NCBI GenBank assembly: GCA_028023455.1
Contig: JAQFVV010006208.1
Coordinates: forward strand, 4,880,963 to 4,944,962
From: Epiperipatus broadwayi
Lineage: Eukaryota > Onychophora > Udeonychophora > Euonychophora > Peripatidae
Length of the DNA: 64,000 nt
Direction of reading: 5' to 3'
Shown: positions 1 through 12,116 of the stretch, piece by piece
Numbering within the stretch: the stretch's first letter is position 1
How the letters are laid out: the number at the start of each line of letters is the position of its first letter
The notes under the pieces: generated by a model
Seen by the model: only the letters and a program-made list of their open reading frames with translations
Databases searched by the model: none
Told to the model about the DNA's origin: nothing
Translations under genes and position numbers: made by a program

Positions 1-199
1 CATAGTTTTTTCACTGTAAATAAATATTGAAGAACAAAGATGTGCCACATTTCTGTTTTATTATTCTTCCTATTTTAAGACTATTTTTATTTTTCTACTC
101 TAAAATCTATTTTCTTATTCTTTAATGTACTGATCAGTATGTTTTAGCTTATGTTGTCAAATGCCTTTTCTATATTCTTGAAAACTATTTCTATTTGTC

Positions 200-250
200 A
201 AGCTTGCTTTCTTAATTTTTCTTTTATTATGGTTTCTTTCCTCAAGAAGT
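200..250 (-). mobile_element. PLE remnant: C-terminal tail of GIY-YIG ORF
   Basis: The minus strand reads LLEERNHNKRKIKKA. This matches the E-R-x-x-x-x-R-K-x-K-E-A pattern seen at the end of the other GIY-YIG fragments in this window (3189-3282, 38560-38700). The same tail continues at 470-545 with NLENTKILQEKRNH, so the two pieces are one tail split by an inserted foldback (251-462). Family assignment is by pattern only. Confidence 0.5.
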
Positions 251-462
251 ATAATAACTACTCTTTCTTATTGCATTGCCAAAGGTATATCATATAATAC
301 TAAATTGTCCATGCACTTTACTATTGTTACATAATGCTTTATTTATGGGGATATAAAGTTCTGAAGATGATTTCTGGTGCAATCGAAACTGTAAATTGTA
401 AAAAAGGGTAGTAAATAAAGCATTATGTAACAGCAGTAAAGTGCATGGACAATTTAGTATTA
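251..462. mobile_element. family A foldback element inserted in a PLE tail
   Basis: The arms at 291-355 and 411-466 are inverted copies of about 55-60 bp around a central stem-loop (361-395) of the form CTGAAGA - stem - TCGAAACTG. A block of about 20 bp (tatggtttctttyctc..gaag) occurs at both edges, near 231-250 and 463-485, as expected for a target-site duplication. The subterminal stretch tctttcttattgcattgcc recurs in the copies near 24.7 kb and, inverted, 41.7 kb. Confidence 0.6.
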
Positions 463-469
463 TATGGTT

Positions 470-545
470 TCTTTTCTCTTGAAGAATTTTAGTATTTTCC
501 AGATTAAAATTGAAAGTAAACTCACACGTTTTTTTCATGATCAAA
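470..545 (-). mobile_element. PLE remnant: C-terminal tail, other half
   Basis: The minus strand encodes FNFNLENTKILQEKRNH, very close to FNFDLENVKILYEERN at 3189-3282. It is the 5' half of the tail whose 3' half is at 200-250. Confidence 0.5.
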
Positions 546-885
546 GAAAACAGATACCATTATTAAATCAGTATTTCTCTTATTTTTTATACATTTATTC
601 AACAGTTTTTTTAAAATATACATTTATTTAACAGTTGATCTTCACTTAACCTTTTCTTAAGATTACACCTGATTTCACCTATATATGAAGCCTTGCACAT
701 AAAATCTGATATACAATATTATTTATTTGTTTTGTAGTATAATACTTTTTGAATTATTTACCAGTATATTAAAATTATGTAGAAAACAAAATTAAATCTT
801 ATGCAAATCACAAATATCTCTCTCTCTCTCTCTGTATATATATTTACATTTTGATACTCTGTCATTATAAATTTTAATGTAAAAA

Positions 886-2070
886 ATACTAAAACAGAAT
901 TCAAATATAAAATTTAATAAGATTCACTGCACCAAGTATATTTTCGATGCTTTCATCTCACATTCATGGTTAGTCAGCTGAGAACATTATTTTTTTGTTA
1001 ATTTGAATGTGACAATTGAACCAAAAATCAAATAGCTTCAAATCTGCAAAAAAATAATGTTCTCAGCAGACTAACCATGAATATGATGCACAATTAATGC
1101 TCTCAGCAGACTAACCATGAATGTGATGCAAAATTAATGTTCTCAGCAGACTAACCATGAATATGATGTGAAATTAATGTTCTCAGCAGGTTAACCATGA
1201 ATATGATGTGAAATTAATGTTCCCAGCTGACTAACAATGGATATGATGCAAAATTAATGCTCTCAGCAGACTAACCATGAATATGATGTGAAATTAATGT
1301 TCTCAGCAGGTTAACCATGAATATGATGTGAAATTAATGTTTCCAGCTGACTAACCATGAATATGATGCAAAATTAATGCTCTCAGCAGACTAACCATGA
1401 ATGTGATGCAAAATTAATGTTCTCAGCAGGCTAACCATGAATATGATCCAAAATTAATGTTCTCAGCAGACTAATCATGAATATGATGCAAAATTAATGC
1501 TCTCAGCAGACTAACCATGAATATCATGCAAAATTAATGTTCTCAACAGGTGAACCCATGAATACGATGCAAAATTAATGTTCTCAGCAGGTTAACCATG
1601 AATATGATGTGAAATTAATGTTCCCAGCTGACTAACCATGGATATGATGCAAAATTAATGCTCTCAGCAGACTAACCATGAATATGATGTGAAATTAATG
1701 TTCTCAGCAGGTTATCCATGAATATGATGTGAAATTAATGTTCACAGCTGACTAACCATGAATATGATGCAAAATTAATGCAGACTAACCATGAATGTGA
1801 TGCAAAATTAATGTTCTCAGCAGGCTAACCATGAATATGATCCAAAATTAATGTTCTCAGCAGACTAACCGTGAATATGATCCAAAATTAATATTCTCAG
1901 CAGACTAACCATGAATATTGTGCAAAATTAATGTTCTCAGCAGGCTAACCATGATATGATCCAAAATCAATGTTCTCAGCAGACTAACCATGAATATGAT
2001 GTGAAAACATCAAAAATATATTAGTACAATAAATCTTACTAAATTTTATATTTAAACTCTGTTTTAGTAT
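886..2070. mobile_element. foldback element with expanded internal minisatellite
   Basis: The outer arms are inverted copies: atactaaaacagaattcaaa at 886 pairs with the sequence ending at 2070, and taataagattcactgcacca pairs with the segment around 2015-2040. One inverted subterminal unit lies at about 950-998. On the other arm the same unit has expanded into about 24 tandem copies (see the repeat at 1049-2003). No ORF. Confidence 0.7.
1049..2003 (+). repeat. 40-bp minisatellite, about 24 copies
   Basis: The unit is 40 bp with the core ttctcagcagactaaccatg followed by aatatgatgyraaattaatg. Units differ at a few sites (agactaacc/aggttaacc/agctgacta; gtg/gca; cca), and variants recur in order, which suggests multi-unit duplications. 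One unit near 1776-1790 is shortened. There are no unique spacers between units. Confidence 0.9.
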
Positions 2071-2151
2071 ATATATAATTTAGTTTGAATACTTGAAAAA
2101 TATGGAATAGATTTCCATTTTTTATGATTAACTTTCTGTTCCTTCAAATTA

Positions 2152-2187
<36 letters not shown>

Positions 2188-2394
2188 TTGACATAAAGTA
2201 TAAGAAATTTGTATAATATTGTAAATATTTTAATATTTTGTGATTTATCTCTTTCATAATGTCATAATTTCTCATTGCAAAATAAAAAAGATCCAAGATA
2301 AAACTAGTGTTTTTGATTTACAAAGTATATATCCTTTTTTTTTGTAATGGTTTGATTATTAATTTATAACTTAATAAACCATAATCTCTTGCAT

Positions 2395-2750
2395 CATCAC
2401 ATGATCACCATTTCTTATGCTTGCTTATAACTATTATTAAAACAGGCAAAACTCTCCCTACAGTATTGCCACTCAGTGCAAGCCAGAGTAATCAATGGAT
2501 GCCAGAAGGCTTGCACATAAAATCCCCATCTAGTGCTTACCCCAGACAAGTTTCTGGCTTGTGGCCTTCATCAGTGATGAGCCTTGGATCACTGCACAAG
2601 GCTTCTCACTGATGAAGGCCCCAAGTCAAAAACTAGTCTGGGGATATTGGAAGAGTAGGCACTAAATGGGAATTTTATGCACAAGCCTTCTAGCATCCAC
2701 TAATTACTCTGGCTTGCACTGAGTGGCAATACTGTAGGGAGGGTTTTGTC
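2395..2750. mobile_element. family B foldback element
   Basis: The arms are inverted copies of about 150 bp. Their outer ends read aaacaggcaaaactctcc, and the inner part includes the block ccccagac..gtttctggctt. The centre is near 2585-2600. Each arm ends towards the centre in CTGATGA - short stem - (G/A)AAAC (plus strand at 2609-2632, minus strand at about 2550-2575). Relatives: 8848-8990, 9517-9882, 15935-16040, 21605-21875, 33118-33465, 48605-49060 and 59085-59215. Confidence 0.75.
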
Positions 2751-3188
2751 TCTTGCATCATACAAATCAAGACGTTTAATAACTTTATTCCATTCCTTTT
2801 CAATTGTCCACTAGAAACCATTTAACTTATTTAACTCACCAGACAGTTTATATTATCTTCATGTCCGCAAACAAAGGCATAAACAGCATATCTTTTATAA
2901 ATCTTAATATCTGTAAAATTTGTAAAATAAAAAATAAAAAAATAGATATCTGTTCTATATGTTTCAAATGCTGAAGCTAAATTTTTAAAAAATATAGAGA
3001 TTTATATAATGCATCATTTCGTATTCCAAAAAATATTATACCTTCTGAAACAAAAAAATAATATTGTATATTAAATTTTATGTAATGCAATAGATCATAT
3101 GAAAGTGAATCAATACAGTCTTGAGAAAAAGTTAAAAGAATAATAATGATGTAATAAAGACATCTATTTTCTTTGGACATTAAAAATA

Positions 3189-3282
3189 TCTGAGTCTGCT
3201 TTCAATTTTGATTTGGAAAATGTCAAAATTCTTTATGAGGAAAGAAACTATAATGAAAAAAAAATTAAGGAAGCAATTTTAA
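3189..3282 (+). mobile_element. PLE remnant: GIY-YIG ORF C-terminal tail
   Basis: An open stretch reads SESAFNFDLENVKILYEERN followed by YNEKKIKEAIL. This is the tail that follows the GIY-YIG endonuclease in PLEs (conserved E, R, K-x-K-E-A). It has no flanking exon signals. Confidence 0.5.
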
Positions 3283-3350
3283 TATTTGAATATAAGTATA
3301 CTATCTATACTAAAAGTTTTCCTGAAGGTTTGTGATGTTGGCATTCTAGT

Positions 3351-3690
3351 TGTATTTTTATATTGGACTACTTCCATCATCTAATATATGTATTGAATGT
3401 CTTTAGAAAAATTTAACTTTGCTCAGTTGGTTAAAGAATTACCTTAAAATTCAAAACTCAAGAATCTAAGGACCCCGGTTTGAATCCCATGCTAGCACTG
3501 GCACTGATCAGGCCAGCAACACCTGAAGAAGAGGGGAGACTAATACCTCTCGAAATGTGCATATACTAACCTGTTTGATGTGCTATTACTAACAGTTGAA
3601 TGTATTTGGAATATTTAAATAAAGTTAAATTTTTCTAAAGACCTTCAATACATATATTAGATGATGGAAATAGTCCAATATAAAAATATA
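3351..3690. mobile_element. foldback element with tRNA-like head and GAAA stem-loop
   Basis: Inverted arms lie at 3351-3420 and 3623-3690. Between them is a tRNA-like head, with A-box-like gctcagttggttaaag at 3421 and B-box ggtttgaatcc at 3477-3487. It is followed by cctgaagaag and a stem-loop closing in cctctcgaaatg (3523-3557). A second copy of the right half lies inverted near 46380-46530. The head points to a SINE; the tail resembles PLE ends. It is not a functional tRNA because no acceptor stem can be drawn. Confidence 0.55.
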
Positions 3691-4400
3691 TGTATACTAA
3701 ATTTAAGGTAGTTAGAAGAGACTTTAACTCAGATTTTCAAGCTGGTCATGTGTATTGGTTGTATAAAATGAAGTTCATAGCTATAGGGAGCATGAAAGTC
3801 TGAGTTCAAGTCCCTTCTAATTACCTTAAGTTTAGTATTGACAATATACTTATATTTGAACACTATATATACTGTATATAAATTGATGATATATATTTTT
3901 AGTTCTGTCATTATCTTCACCATAATTATTCTTTCATTATATCCTTATATGTTTATATTTCATTAATAATAATCAATGTCTACTGATCCCTCGTGGTCAC
4001 CTGAGTAACTCATTTTATGCTCATCACTCCAGTAGATTATCTTAACTATCAAAGCTTACACCAATCATATCATCTCTTTATTCAAAAATTTAAGATTATC
4101 ACACTTTCTTAAAAATTTCTCATTTTCAGGTCCCAATTTTGATTTTATTTGATGATGACCAAGAAGTCCCATGGTATTTCACTTTTCTTTTGAGAATGAC
4201 TACCGTTCCTATAGTATCAATTTCTTTATCTGAATATTCATTCTTACTTTAATGTGATAAGAATTGCATAGTATGTGTCTCTTAATCTTACTTTGCTACT
4301 ATCCACAATCTTATGAAATCATCCAGTAACAGTCAGTTCTGTCTTAGATAGCTTATCATAATTATTAGTAATTATATATATATATAAATAATAAATATAA

Positions 4401-4552
4401 TGATAATTAACTATTATATACTGTCTTTCAATCTACAGAAATACTTTAGGTTAATTCCTTAACCCTCCTCAACTGTAAATTCAAAAAACAAAATGGAAGC
4501 AACCAAAAGTATTTCTACAGATTGAAAGACTGTATATAATAGTTAATTACCA
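4401..4552. repeat. small foldback upstream of exon 1
   Basis: The arms at 4401-4447 and 4505-4552 are inverted copies (actgtctttcaatctacaga and its complement). The loop contains taaccctcctcaactg. The 38.4-38.9 kb element has the same terminal sequences, so this is a short member of that family. Confidence 0.65.
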
Positions 4553-4671
4553 TTACATTTACTATTTTTATTGTTATTACAATAGTTTTTAATTATGGAC
4601 ATTTATTTGTATATATATGTATTACTTATTATTGTTGACATAAAATGATTATTTTTTCACTTTTTAAATAG

Positions 4672-5196
4672 CTTTGTCAATCTCAGAAGAAGTTCAACAA
4701 AAAGTTGTAGAAGAAAGAATTATTCTTGATATCCAACCAATACCAGAAACAAAAACTATTACAGAAGTAGTTGTACCTGTAGAGCAGCCTCCTGAAATTA
4801 TTCAGGAAAGTGTTACAACTATAGACATATCAACAGTAGCTATAAAAAAAGAGGAAGTAATCATTCCAGAAACTAAAGAAATACCCATTCAGCAAATTGA
4901 AATTCAAGTCAAAAAGAGAGAACCAGAGTTTACCAAAGTTCTGGAGTCTCTAAAAGTGACAGATGGAGATAGTGTTTCATTTGAAGTGGAAGTAGAAGCA
5001 TCACCCCCTGTGACTTTTAAGTGGTTTTTGAATTCAAAAGAAATTGAACCATCAAGAGATTTCCAAATTACTATTGATGAAAATAAATCAACACTCCATA
5101 TTGCAGAAGTGTTCCCAGAAGATGCTGGAGAATACGTATGTCAAGCTGAAAATGAAATTGGTGTTTCTCTATGTTCCGCATCATTAGTAGTGCATT
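4672..5196 (+). CDS. titin/stretchin-like protein, exon 1 of window (PEVK-like linker + Ig)
   Basis: Internal exon, 525 nt, intron phase 1 at both ends: acceptor tttttaaatag before 4672, donor gtaagt at 5197. Residues 1-84 form an acidic, Val/Ile/Pro-rich PEVK-like linker. Residues about 85-175 are an I-set Ig domain starting EPEFTKVLESLKVTDGDSV, with the core Trp in FKWF and the DAGEYVCQAENEIG F-strand signature. The usual B-strand Cys (F-x-C) is Val here, so the canonical disulfide cannot form. In titin-family proteins such modules sit in the I-band and act as an elastic link; that role is inferred from architecture. An in-frame TTG at 4674 is not a start. The gene continues upstream. Confidence 0.88.
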
Positions 5197-5589
5197 GTAA
5201 GTACATTTTATAATTTTAAATATCAATAAATATAATATAAATACAGAAATAAATAAGCAGGAAAAAAATTAAGGAAATTAAAAAAACTAATACAAATTAC
5301 TGAATCAAATAATTTTAAAAGAATACATCATTTCATAAATATTATTACTAAAAAAGAAATTAAAGATGTTGGTTATATGTATATTCACTCTATGTGAATT
5401 TTGGGGTACTATAAATTATTATTATATATGTGTATCAGTGATGAAGCTTGACTTTTTAAGAAATGGAAGCACGCTACATTTTTTTTTATAATGCTTTAAT
5501 TTTACTTGCCGCAACAATTTTTACATAATAGCTAATATATACATATTATGTACATCTGGAAAAATCTGCAACTCTTATCTGTTAATCAG

Positions 5590-6045
5590 ACTATGATTAG
5601 TTTAAATATAGATAATACATTATCAATATATTTTTATCTTCCCAATTCTTTTAACATTCTTAAAAGTTTTAACTGTAATTTAGATCTTAGCATTGTTTGA
5701 ACTTCTTATAATCAACGAAAATGCGAGAATGAATTAATCAAGTTCATTCCCTACTTACATAAAAACAATTTGACTGTTGGTATTCCATTCAAAAAATAAT
5801 GAATTGCTGATTCTAATCAGATTGTGATTAGTTTAAATATAGATAATACATTATCAATTTATTTTTATCTTCCCAATTCTTTTAACATTCTTAAAAGTTT
5901 TATCTGTAAATTAGATCTTAGCATTTTTTGAACTTCTTATAATCAATGAGGATGCGAGAATGAATTAATCAAGTTCATTCCCTACGTATATAAAAACAAT
6001 TCAACTGTTGGTATTCCATTCAAAAAGTAATTGAAAAAAAATTGA
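5590..6045 (+). repeat. 231-bp tandem duplication
   Basis: The segment from gattagtttaaatatag at 5595 recurs at 5826 (offset 231 bp) with few differences through tgttggtattccattcaaaa. It is non-coding. Confidence 0.85.
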
Positions 6046-6965
6046 AGGTGAATTTTTTAAAGCTTTTGAAAGTTTTAGTGAATTTTTCTACAAAAGCACT
6101 CATTCCATTCAATTCACGGTTGCTTCATCCCTGATGTGTATGTATATATATATATAGATGGATAAATTGATAGGCAGACTGTAAGACAGATAGACATAGA
6201 CAGATTGATAGATAGATAGACAAACTGACCCAGATAAGTAAGAAGACAAGCAGGTAGTCAGATCAACAGATACATAGATTAGATACTTAGTTATATTATT
6301 TGCATTTTAAAATATTAAAAAAGGTCATTTGTTTATTGCATTAATTGTAAAATGTATGAGAGATTTTAAAAGTTAGAATACCTTTAATAAGCAGAACTGT
6401 TTAATTAATCAAGTTTATGCTGCTCAGGAAGTTTTTTCACCACTTCCTTTGTACTATCTATTACAAGAAAAGATCCAAAACATATGAAAGTAAAATTATA
6501 TATTTAGAATTAATGCTTAGAAATTTATTCTTCTTACTTTCATATAGTGAAAATTTCATCCCATGATGTAATCTTCACATAGTTCACTTTATAAGCTCGA
6601 AACCAGTTGGTCTGGAAATGAGAGTATTCTGGATAGAGATTTTAAATATTTTTTCATACCGCACTTATTAATTAAGAGCTTGTTTGAGCTATTGGTACGC
6701 TCTTTGTATTGCATTTTTGTAAATACAAGTTTATAAAAGTAATGTCACATTATATATGACTTCCTTTTTTGATTTTTATACATTTAGCCAAATTTGAAAG
6801 TCCGTCTTTTATCATGTTTGAATGTCAATATGTTTTTATTAATTTTCAGTTAGAGAAAGGTCTTTCTCCTGAAGCAATTGTTAACAGCAATGCTAAAGAA
6901 ATGTGTAATGCTATTATTAAATTTGAAAACTGTACATGTAAATATGACCCAGATCAAATAATTTC

Positions 6966-7470
6966 ATAATATTCCATTAATACATTTATTTTATATAGCG
7001 CTATGTTTTTATAAACTGTAATATTAATAAGCCAATAAGCTAATGCACATGCGCTTTGTAGATTTAACTATATAAATGAATACTCTCACTTTTCAAACAC
7101 AAGATAAAGTCTTTGTGAAAAGATAGAATGAATCATCTATCTTTTCGACCTAAACGTTTATGTATATATATTTAATTTAATAAGAATGACATATCGTAAA
7201 TTCTAGAAATATCGCAAGCGTCATTCATTAAGGCATAGTAAAAAAGTAATTTAAAGTGATCGATTAACATCTTCGTGCTCTCATTTCCAAATACTTAAGA
7301 TTTGCCATACATATGGGTTGAAAAGATAGATGATTCATTCTATCTTTTCACAAAGACTTTATCTTGTGTTTGAAAAGTGAAAGTATTCATTTATATAGTT
7401 AAATCAACAAAGCGCATGTGCATTAGCTTATTGGCTTATTAATATTACAATATTCCATTAGTAAATTTAA
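6966..7470. mobile_element. family C foldback element
   Basis: The arms at about 7016-7150 and 7315-7455 are near-perfect inverted copies (for example acaaagactttatcttgtgt). Each arm has its own small hairpin around agatagaatgaatcatctat. The core contains tcattcattaaggcat. The array at 13.2-14.5 kb is a diverged relative, with further pieces at 22330-22500, 33670-33760 and 46560-46720. Confidence 0.7.
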
Positions 7471-8847
7471 ATAACTTTGTTCTCATTTAATAAATTGAGT
7501 GAAACTATGTATACTGTGTTACACAGTTCGTGTTCTTAGGGTAACAAAGCATTAAAGATGTCAGAATTCTTGCTGAGATTTAAATAATATATTTTATTGA
7601 TAGTATATTATCAACAACTTATCGATTGGGAGAATTGTTTGAGCAAAGTTCTAAGACAAAATTAAATAGTAAAATATTTATTTTATTTTATATTCCTTCA
7701 AATTTGCAACTTCCTAATTTGTACAGCTCAGATGCCTTGCACTTCCAAACTTTCAAAGGGATGAAATTCCACGAATGATCATATATTTTGTAAATACATA
7801 TTCAACCAATGTGCCCTGAGTTTTTATTTAAATGTAAATTTATTTAAAAAGACAAAGCATTCTGTTATACAGATGCAGTGATGTGATTTCAATAATGTGG
7901 TGGATGCTCTCTATCCCTTATAAAAATTAATTTACCCGTACTAATTTATCGAATAAATACTATTATTAGAATTATTCTATTCTTTAAATCGTAAACACTA
8001 ACAATGTTTCATAATTATGTAGAGAAATTTATTAATAATTTTGATTTCAGTTTAAAAAATGCTGTGTGTTTGTTACATAACGCATTTACAGTGCGCAGGC
8101 AAAACAATATCTGTGCGTAGTGCTACCAAGCACTTTACCTTGCGCATGCGCTCAGCGTCATTTGTTTCAGCACATGGTTGCGGTATTTAACATTATCATA
8201 GTGCTTTCTTGCAATTTTGACTATCTATTTAAGTAACTTTTAACAAATTAATAAGTATATCGGTTTGTACCTTGTGTTTCAACTACATGAAATACAATTT
8301 TCTTATATAATTAAATATTTATAAGTTATAAACAGTAATGGTAAAATGAATAAATAGTATTTATAAATCACTTGGAATATAAAACAAATATTTTTAAATT
8401 AATTCGTCACATTGATTTAATTTATAAAAAGTGAAACTAATAATTAAATAATACGGTATATCTCTATCTGTAGTTTGTTATATATCTATGTATGTCAATA
8501 ATTTGTAATGTATTTATGTAGTTTGATTTTAAATCGCTTCCCCATCATTAAATATCACGGGACGTCACAGTATAGATGATAAATCATTAAAATTGTCCAG
8601 GTGCATTGTAAAAAGAAATGTTTAAATACTGTTTCTGATTTAACTTAATGATAGAATAGTGGAGCTAATCAATTTTCATTTGAATAAAAAAAAGTTCATT
8701 CAAGTGAATGGAATTATTTCCGGATGTCATTTAATAACATTACACGATTTCTTGAGCAAAGAGCCACACATTTATTATTTTCTTCTCTATGCAATCTATT
8801 AATGTTAAAGTAACAGATTCGGAGATCAAGATTTCTGAATCAATTTT

Positions 8848-8990
8848 CAGCTGACTAGATGGGGATTTTATGCACAAGCCTTCTGGCATCCATTGATTAC
8901 TCTAGCTTGCTGTGTGTGGCAATACATATAGTGAGTTTTGCCTGTTTTAACAACAGTTATACACAAGCATAAGATGTGGTGGTCATGTGA
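8848..8990 (+). mobile_element. family B, single arm
   Basis: Starts at gactagatggggattttatg and runs through ttctggcatccattgattac, ending in the family terminus near ggtggtcatgtgatg. Only the right arm is present. Confidence 0.65.
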
Positions 8991-9516
8991 TGTTTATTGG
9001 CTTAAAAAAAAAAGCCATTTTGTTAACAATGAAATAATTACCTTTAACACATTACATGTTTGCTCAAATGTCACATGATCTGTGTGATTAAACTTATAAT
9101 TATTTAATGTTTCAAAAATATTATAAGCCAACAAATAGTATTATATGATAAAATTTTACAACCCTTAAACCAATAGATAATCACTCCATAGATTTATGTA
9201 TATCCTAAAAAAACTATTTCCCCATTATAACTCAATCTATCTTTTATTTCTTTCCTTAATCATTTGCAATGCAGGAAAGGTTATAAAATTATAACTACTT
9301 GATAGATTTACAGCTCAGCATTGCTTTTGACCAAGTCATATTCTTAGCTCTATTCAATAGATAGGAAAGGTCCACTATGTAGGAAAGAGGCCTCTGATTG
9401 GTTTAACTGCTAATTACAATAAAATGAGGGCTATTCTATTTTCTTATATTCTTCACATTTACATGATACCAGTATTTATAGTCAATATACATTTCAATCT
9501 TATAATATTTGTACAT

Positions 9517-9882
9517 TAAAACAGGCAAAACTTTCCATATAGTAGTGCCACTCAGTGCAAGCCAGAGTAATCAATGGATCCAAGGGGTTTGTGCATAAAA
9601 TCCCTATCTAGTGCCTACTCATCCAATATCCCCAGACTAGTTCTAGCTTGTGGCTCTAGTCCATGAGGAGCTTTGGATATGAGAGCACTGTACTTAAATC
9701 TTAGGATAGAAACTAGTCTGGGGATATTGGATGAGTAGGCTCTAGATAGGGATTTTTATACACACGCCCTTCTGGTATCCATTGATTACTCTGGCTTGCA
9801 CTAAGTGGCACTACTGTATGGAAAGTTTTACCTGTTTTAATAACAGTTATAAGCAAACCTAAAAAAGGGTGATCATGTGATG
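9517..9882. mobile_element. family B foldback element
   Basis: Both arms are present: aaacaggcaaaactttccat on the left and its complement in tggaaagttttacctgtttt on the right. The centre is near 9665-9690. The central stem-loop is degraded in this copy. Confidence 0.75.
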
Positions 9883-10634
9883 TAATATTTATACATGTGA
9901 TAATATCAGTTTTGTTGGTAAATATTTAGGCATTTTCATTGATTGAAAATTAAATCTTGGTCAGGTCACATTGTGTATTAATGGTCTTGATTACGCAAGA
10001 TTACTTGTTTTATCATTTAGTGAAATAATTCTTATCTAGGTCTATTCTGATGACCATTTATATGGCTTGCTTCTGCGCATGATGTTTATGATAATTCTTA
10101 TGCATTATCTCTTGTTAAGCTTTATAAAGTGATTGTTAATGCATGTCATTGTCATTCCATGTGTTGCAGAGTGTCTGTTGTAAATACTTTCTTAGCTAGA
10201 GTTTTCAATTGATATTGCTAAATTTTTTCTTGAACAGTAGTTGTAGGCAATTTACATACAAAGATGTCAAATTGTTTAATTCTTTTCTTGCTGACTATTC
10301 AATAGATTTTAACCATTTATTTAAGAAATGTTTGAAATGTTGGTTGTAATATCTGTAATATTATTATTATTGTTTTAACATTTATGTTCCACATGATTAA
10401 TACATATTTATTTTTGTTTTGTTTTTTTAATTAATTTTTATGTAAGAGTTAATACGATTGACGCATATAGTGAAATTAAAATTCTTTAGTTGAAATAATT
10501 ATTCCTCACGGCTAGCTTTCAGAGATTCTCTCTCCATAGTCATAGCCTGCAAATATAATAATCAATACAAGTTCGTTCAGATAGTCCATCTTTTCGAAAT
10601 ACAAAAGCATATATCTTTTCTGTTTATTGCATTT

Positions 10635-10925
10635 ATATCTCTTGCTATAACCATGCCTCCTTAATTTTCCTCTTGATATCATTCCATTCAGTAGAAATTA
10701 TTGTAGCATTTGCAGGTTCAAATTCATGATTAGCTGCTTTCTGGTGGTCCACGAACATTGAGCTACCTTCATTCCTGCTCAACACCCTTTTGTACTAATA
10801 TTTGTGTTGAGAAATTCCGTTCATTATAGTGGCCCGAGTTTCTTTCACCGTAGTATACAGCTCCACAGTTTGCCTGACGGCATGCCATCTTATATACTAT
10901 ATGTGGTGTTGTTTGTGGGTCTATC
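10635..10925 (-). mobile_element. PLE remnant with GIY-YIG endonuclease
   Basis: Minus-strand translation gives KDKIDPQTTPHIVYKMACRQ, then C-G-A-V-Y-Y-G-E-R, the GIY-YIG core as found in PLEs. After a frameshift comes NHEFEPANATIISTEWNDIK and RRKIKEAW-like tail sequence. Stops and a frameshift show it is dead. The reverse transcriptase part is not seen. Confidence 0.65.
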
Positions 10926-12116
10926 TTGTCCTTGGAATTTTTAGATATTTTTTTTTATTTTTACATTTATTGTTCATATTATTCTTTCATTAAAAAACAC
11001 TCAACACTTAGACAATCCCAATATCAATAACAATCAACAATTTCAAACTGTTGTCAAGGCAACCTCCTTTTAACAATAATATTAATCTTGGTAAGTTATT
11101 CTCTGTATGTTTTTTTAGATGATTAATGTATATATATTCTTATCTTTTTTTTTTTTGTAATTGTTTTGGAATGTAATGACTCTGGAATAACTTCTCACAA
11201 ATTCTGCTTGATTGGAGCTATTCTACACATGTATATTGTTTGTTTAATAAAATAATAAATAAATCAATAATAATAATAATATTAAAGACATAATAATATT
11301 AAAAACATTAGCTGATGGAAAACCTAAAAGAGGAAGATCCAATCCATCATAATAAAAAAAAAAGCGTGAAAACTCGTACGCATACGGATTGTGACTCCTG
11401 GTTGAGACAGAAGAAAGTGCTTCCACACCAACTCTTTTACTTCATCTTGCAATTAACTCTAGCAAAATCATAAATATTTAATAAATTAATTTCTTAGGAC
11501 TTTATAATAATAATAATAATAATATAAAAACTAATAAATTTCTTAGGATTTTATAATAATCTGCTACTCTTGAACTAGGGTTTCTTTTAATAAAATCTCT
11601 ACAACTAATATTAATTATTTCAAAACTTTAATTCCGAATATTCAATGTATAATATTAACAATATGGTTAGCAAAATTAAATAAAATGATTAAATAATTTT
11701 ATCTCGTTAAATTAATAAATGATGAATATAAAATATGTTTATGCATTCTCAGATACGATAGTATAAAAGGCTGATCTAAGATCAAATTAAAAATGCCTAG
11801 TTACTTTTAAGAGAACATCAAAAAGGTAATAATTCATTTTTATACAAACCTTCCATAAATAGGTTACAAAAAATGTATAATCAAAAATTTATTAATATAG
11901 ATATTTTTTTGCAATTGTTTTACTACTACTAATATGGAAAAAGAATTAAATTATAATTAAAAATAATTTATTATATGTATATAACATGTTTTTGTTTATA
12001 ATATATTAATATTTTATTTATTAATATTGTATTAATATTTACTTGTATATTTATGGTCAAACAGAAGTGGTGAAATGCATGTAATAAATATTGAATTGAA
12101 TTATTATAATAATTAT

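Larger units (their letters stand above)
1..4671. other. intron sequence upstream of exon 1, no coding exon seen
   Basis: No exon-like open frame with splice sites was found. The stretch holds PLE tail fragments (200-250, 470-545, 3189-3282), a foldback element inserted in one of them (251-462), a foldback with a minisatellite (886-2070), a family B foldback (2395-2750), a tRNA-headed foldback (3351-3690) and a small foldback (4401-4552) about 120 bp before exon 1. There are also CT (820-831) and TA (2153-2182) microsatellites. Because exon 1 starts after a splice acceptor, this is taken as intron of the same gene. Confidence 0.7.

Noticed and set aside
1049-2003. CRISPR-like array of regular 40-bp repeats
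   Set aside because: No unique spacers: the whole 40 bp repeats. The context is a eukaryotic foldback element.
3418-3500. tRNA gene
   Set aside because: A- and B-box-like words are present but no cloverleaf or acceptor stem; it lies inside a foldback element.
6769-6969. 66-codon + strand open frame
   Set aside because: No domain, no splice context with phase 1, and AT-rich chance composition; not treated as an exon.
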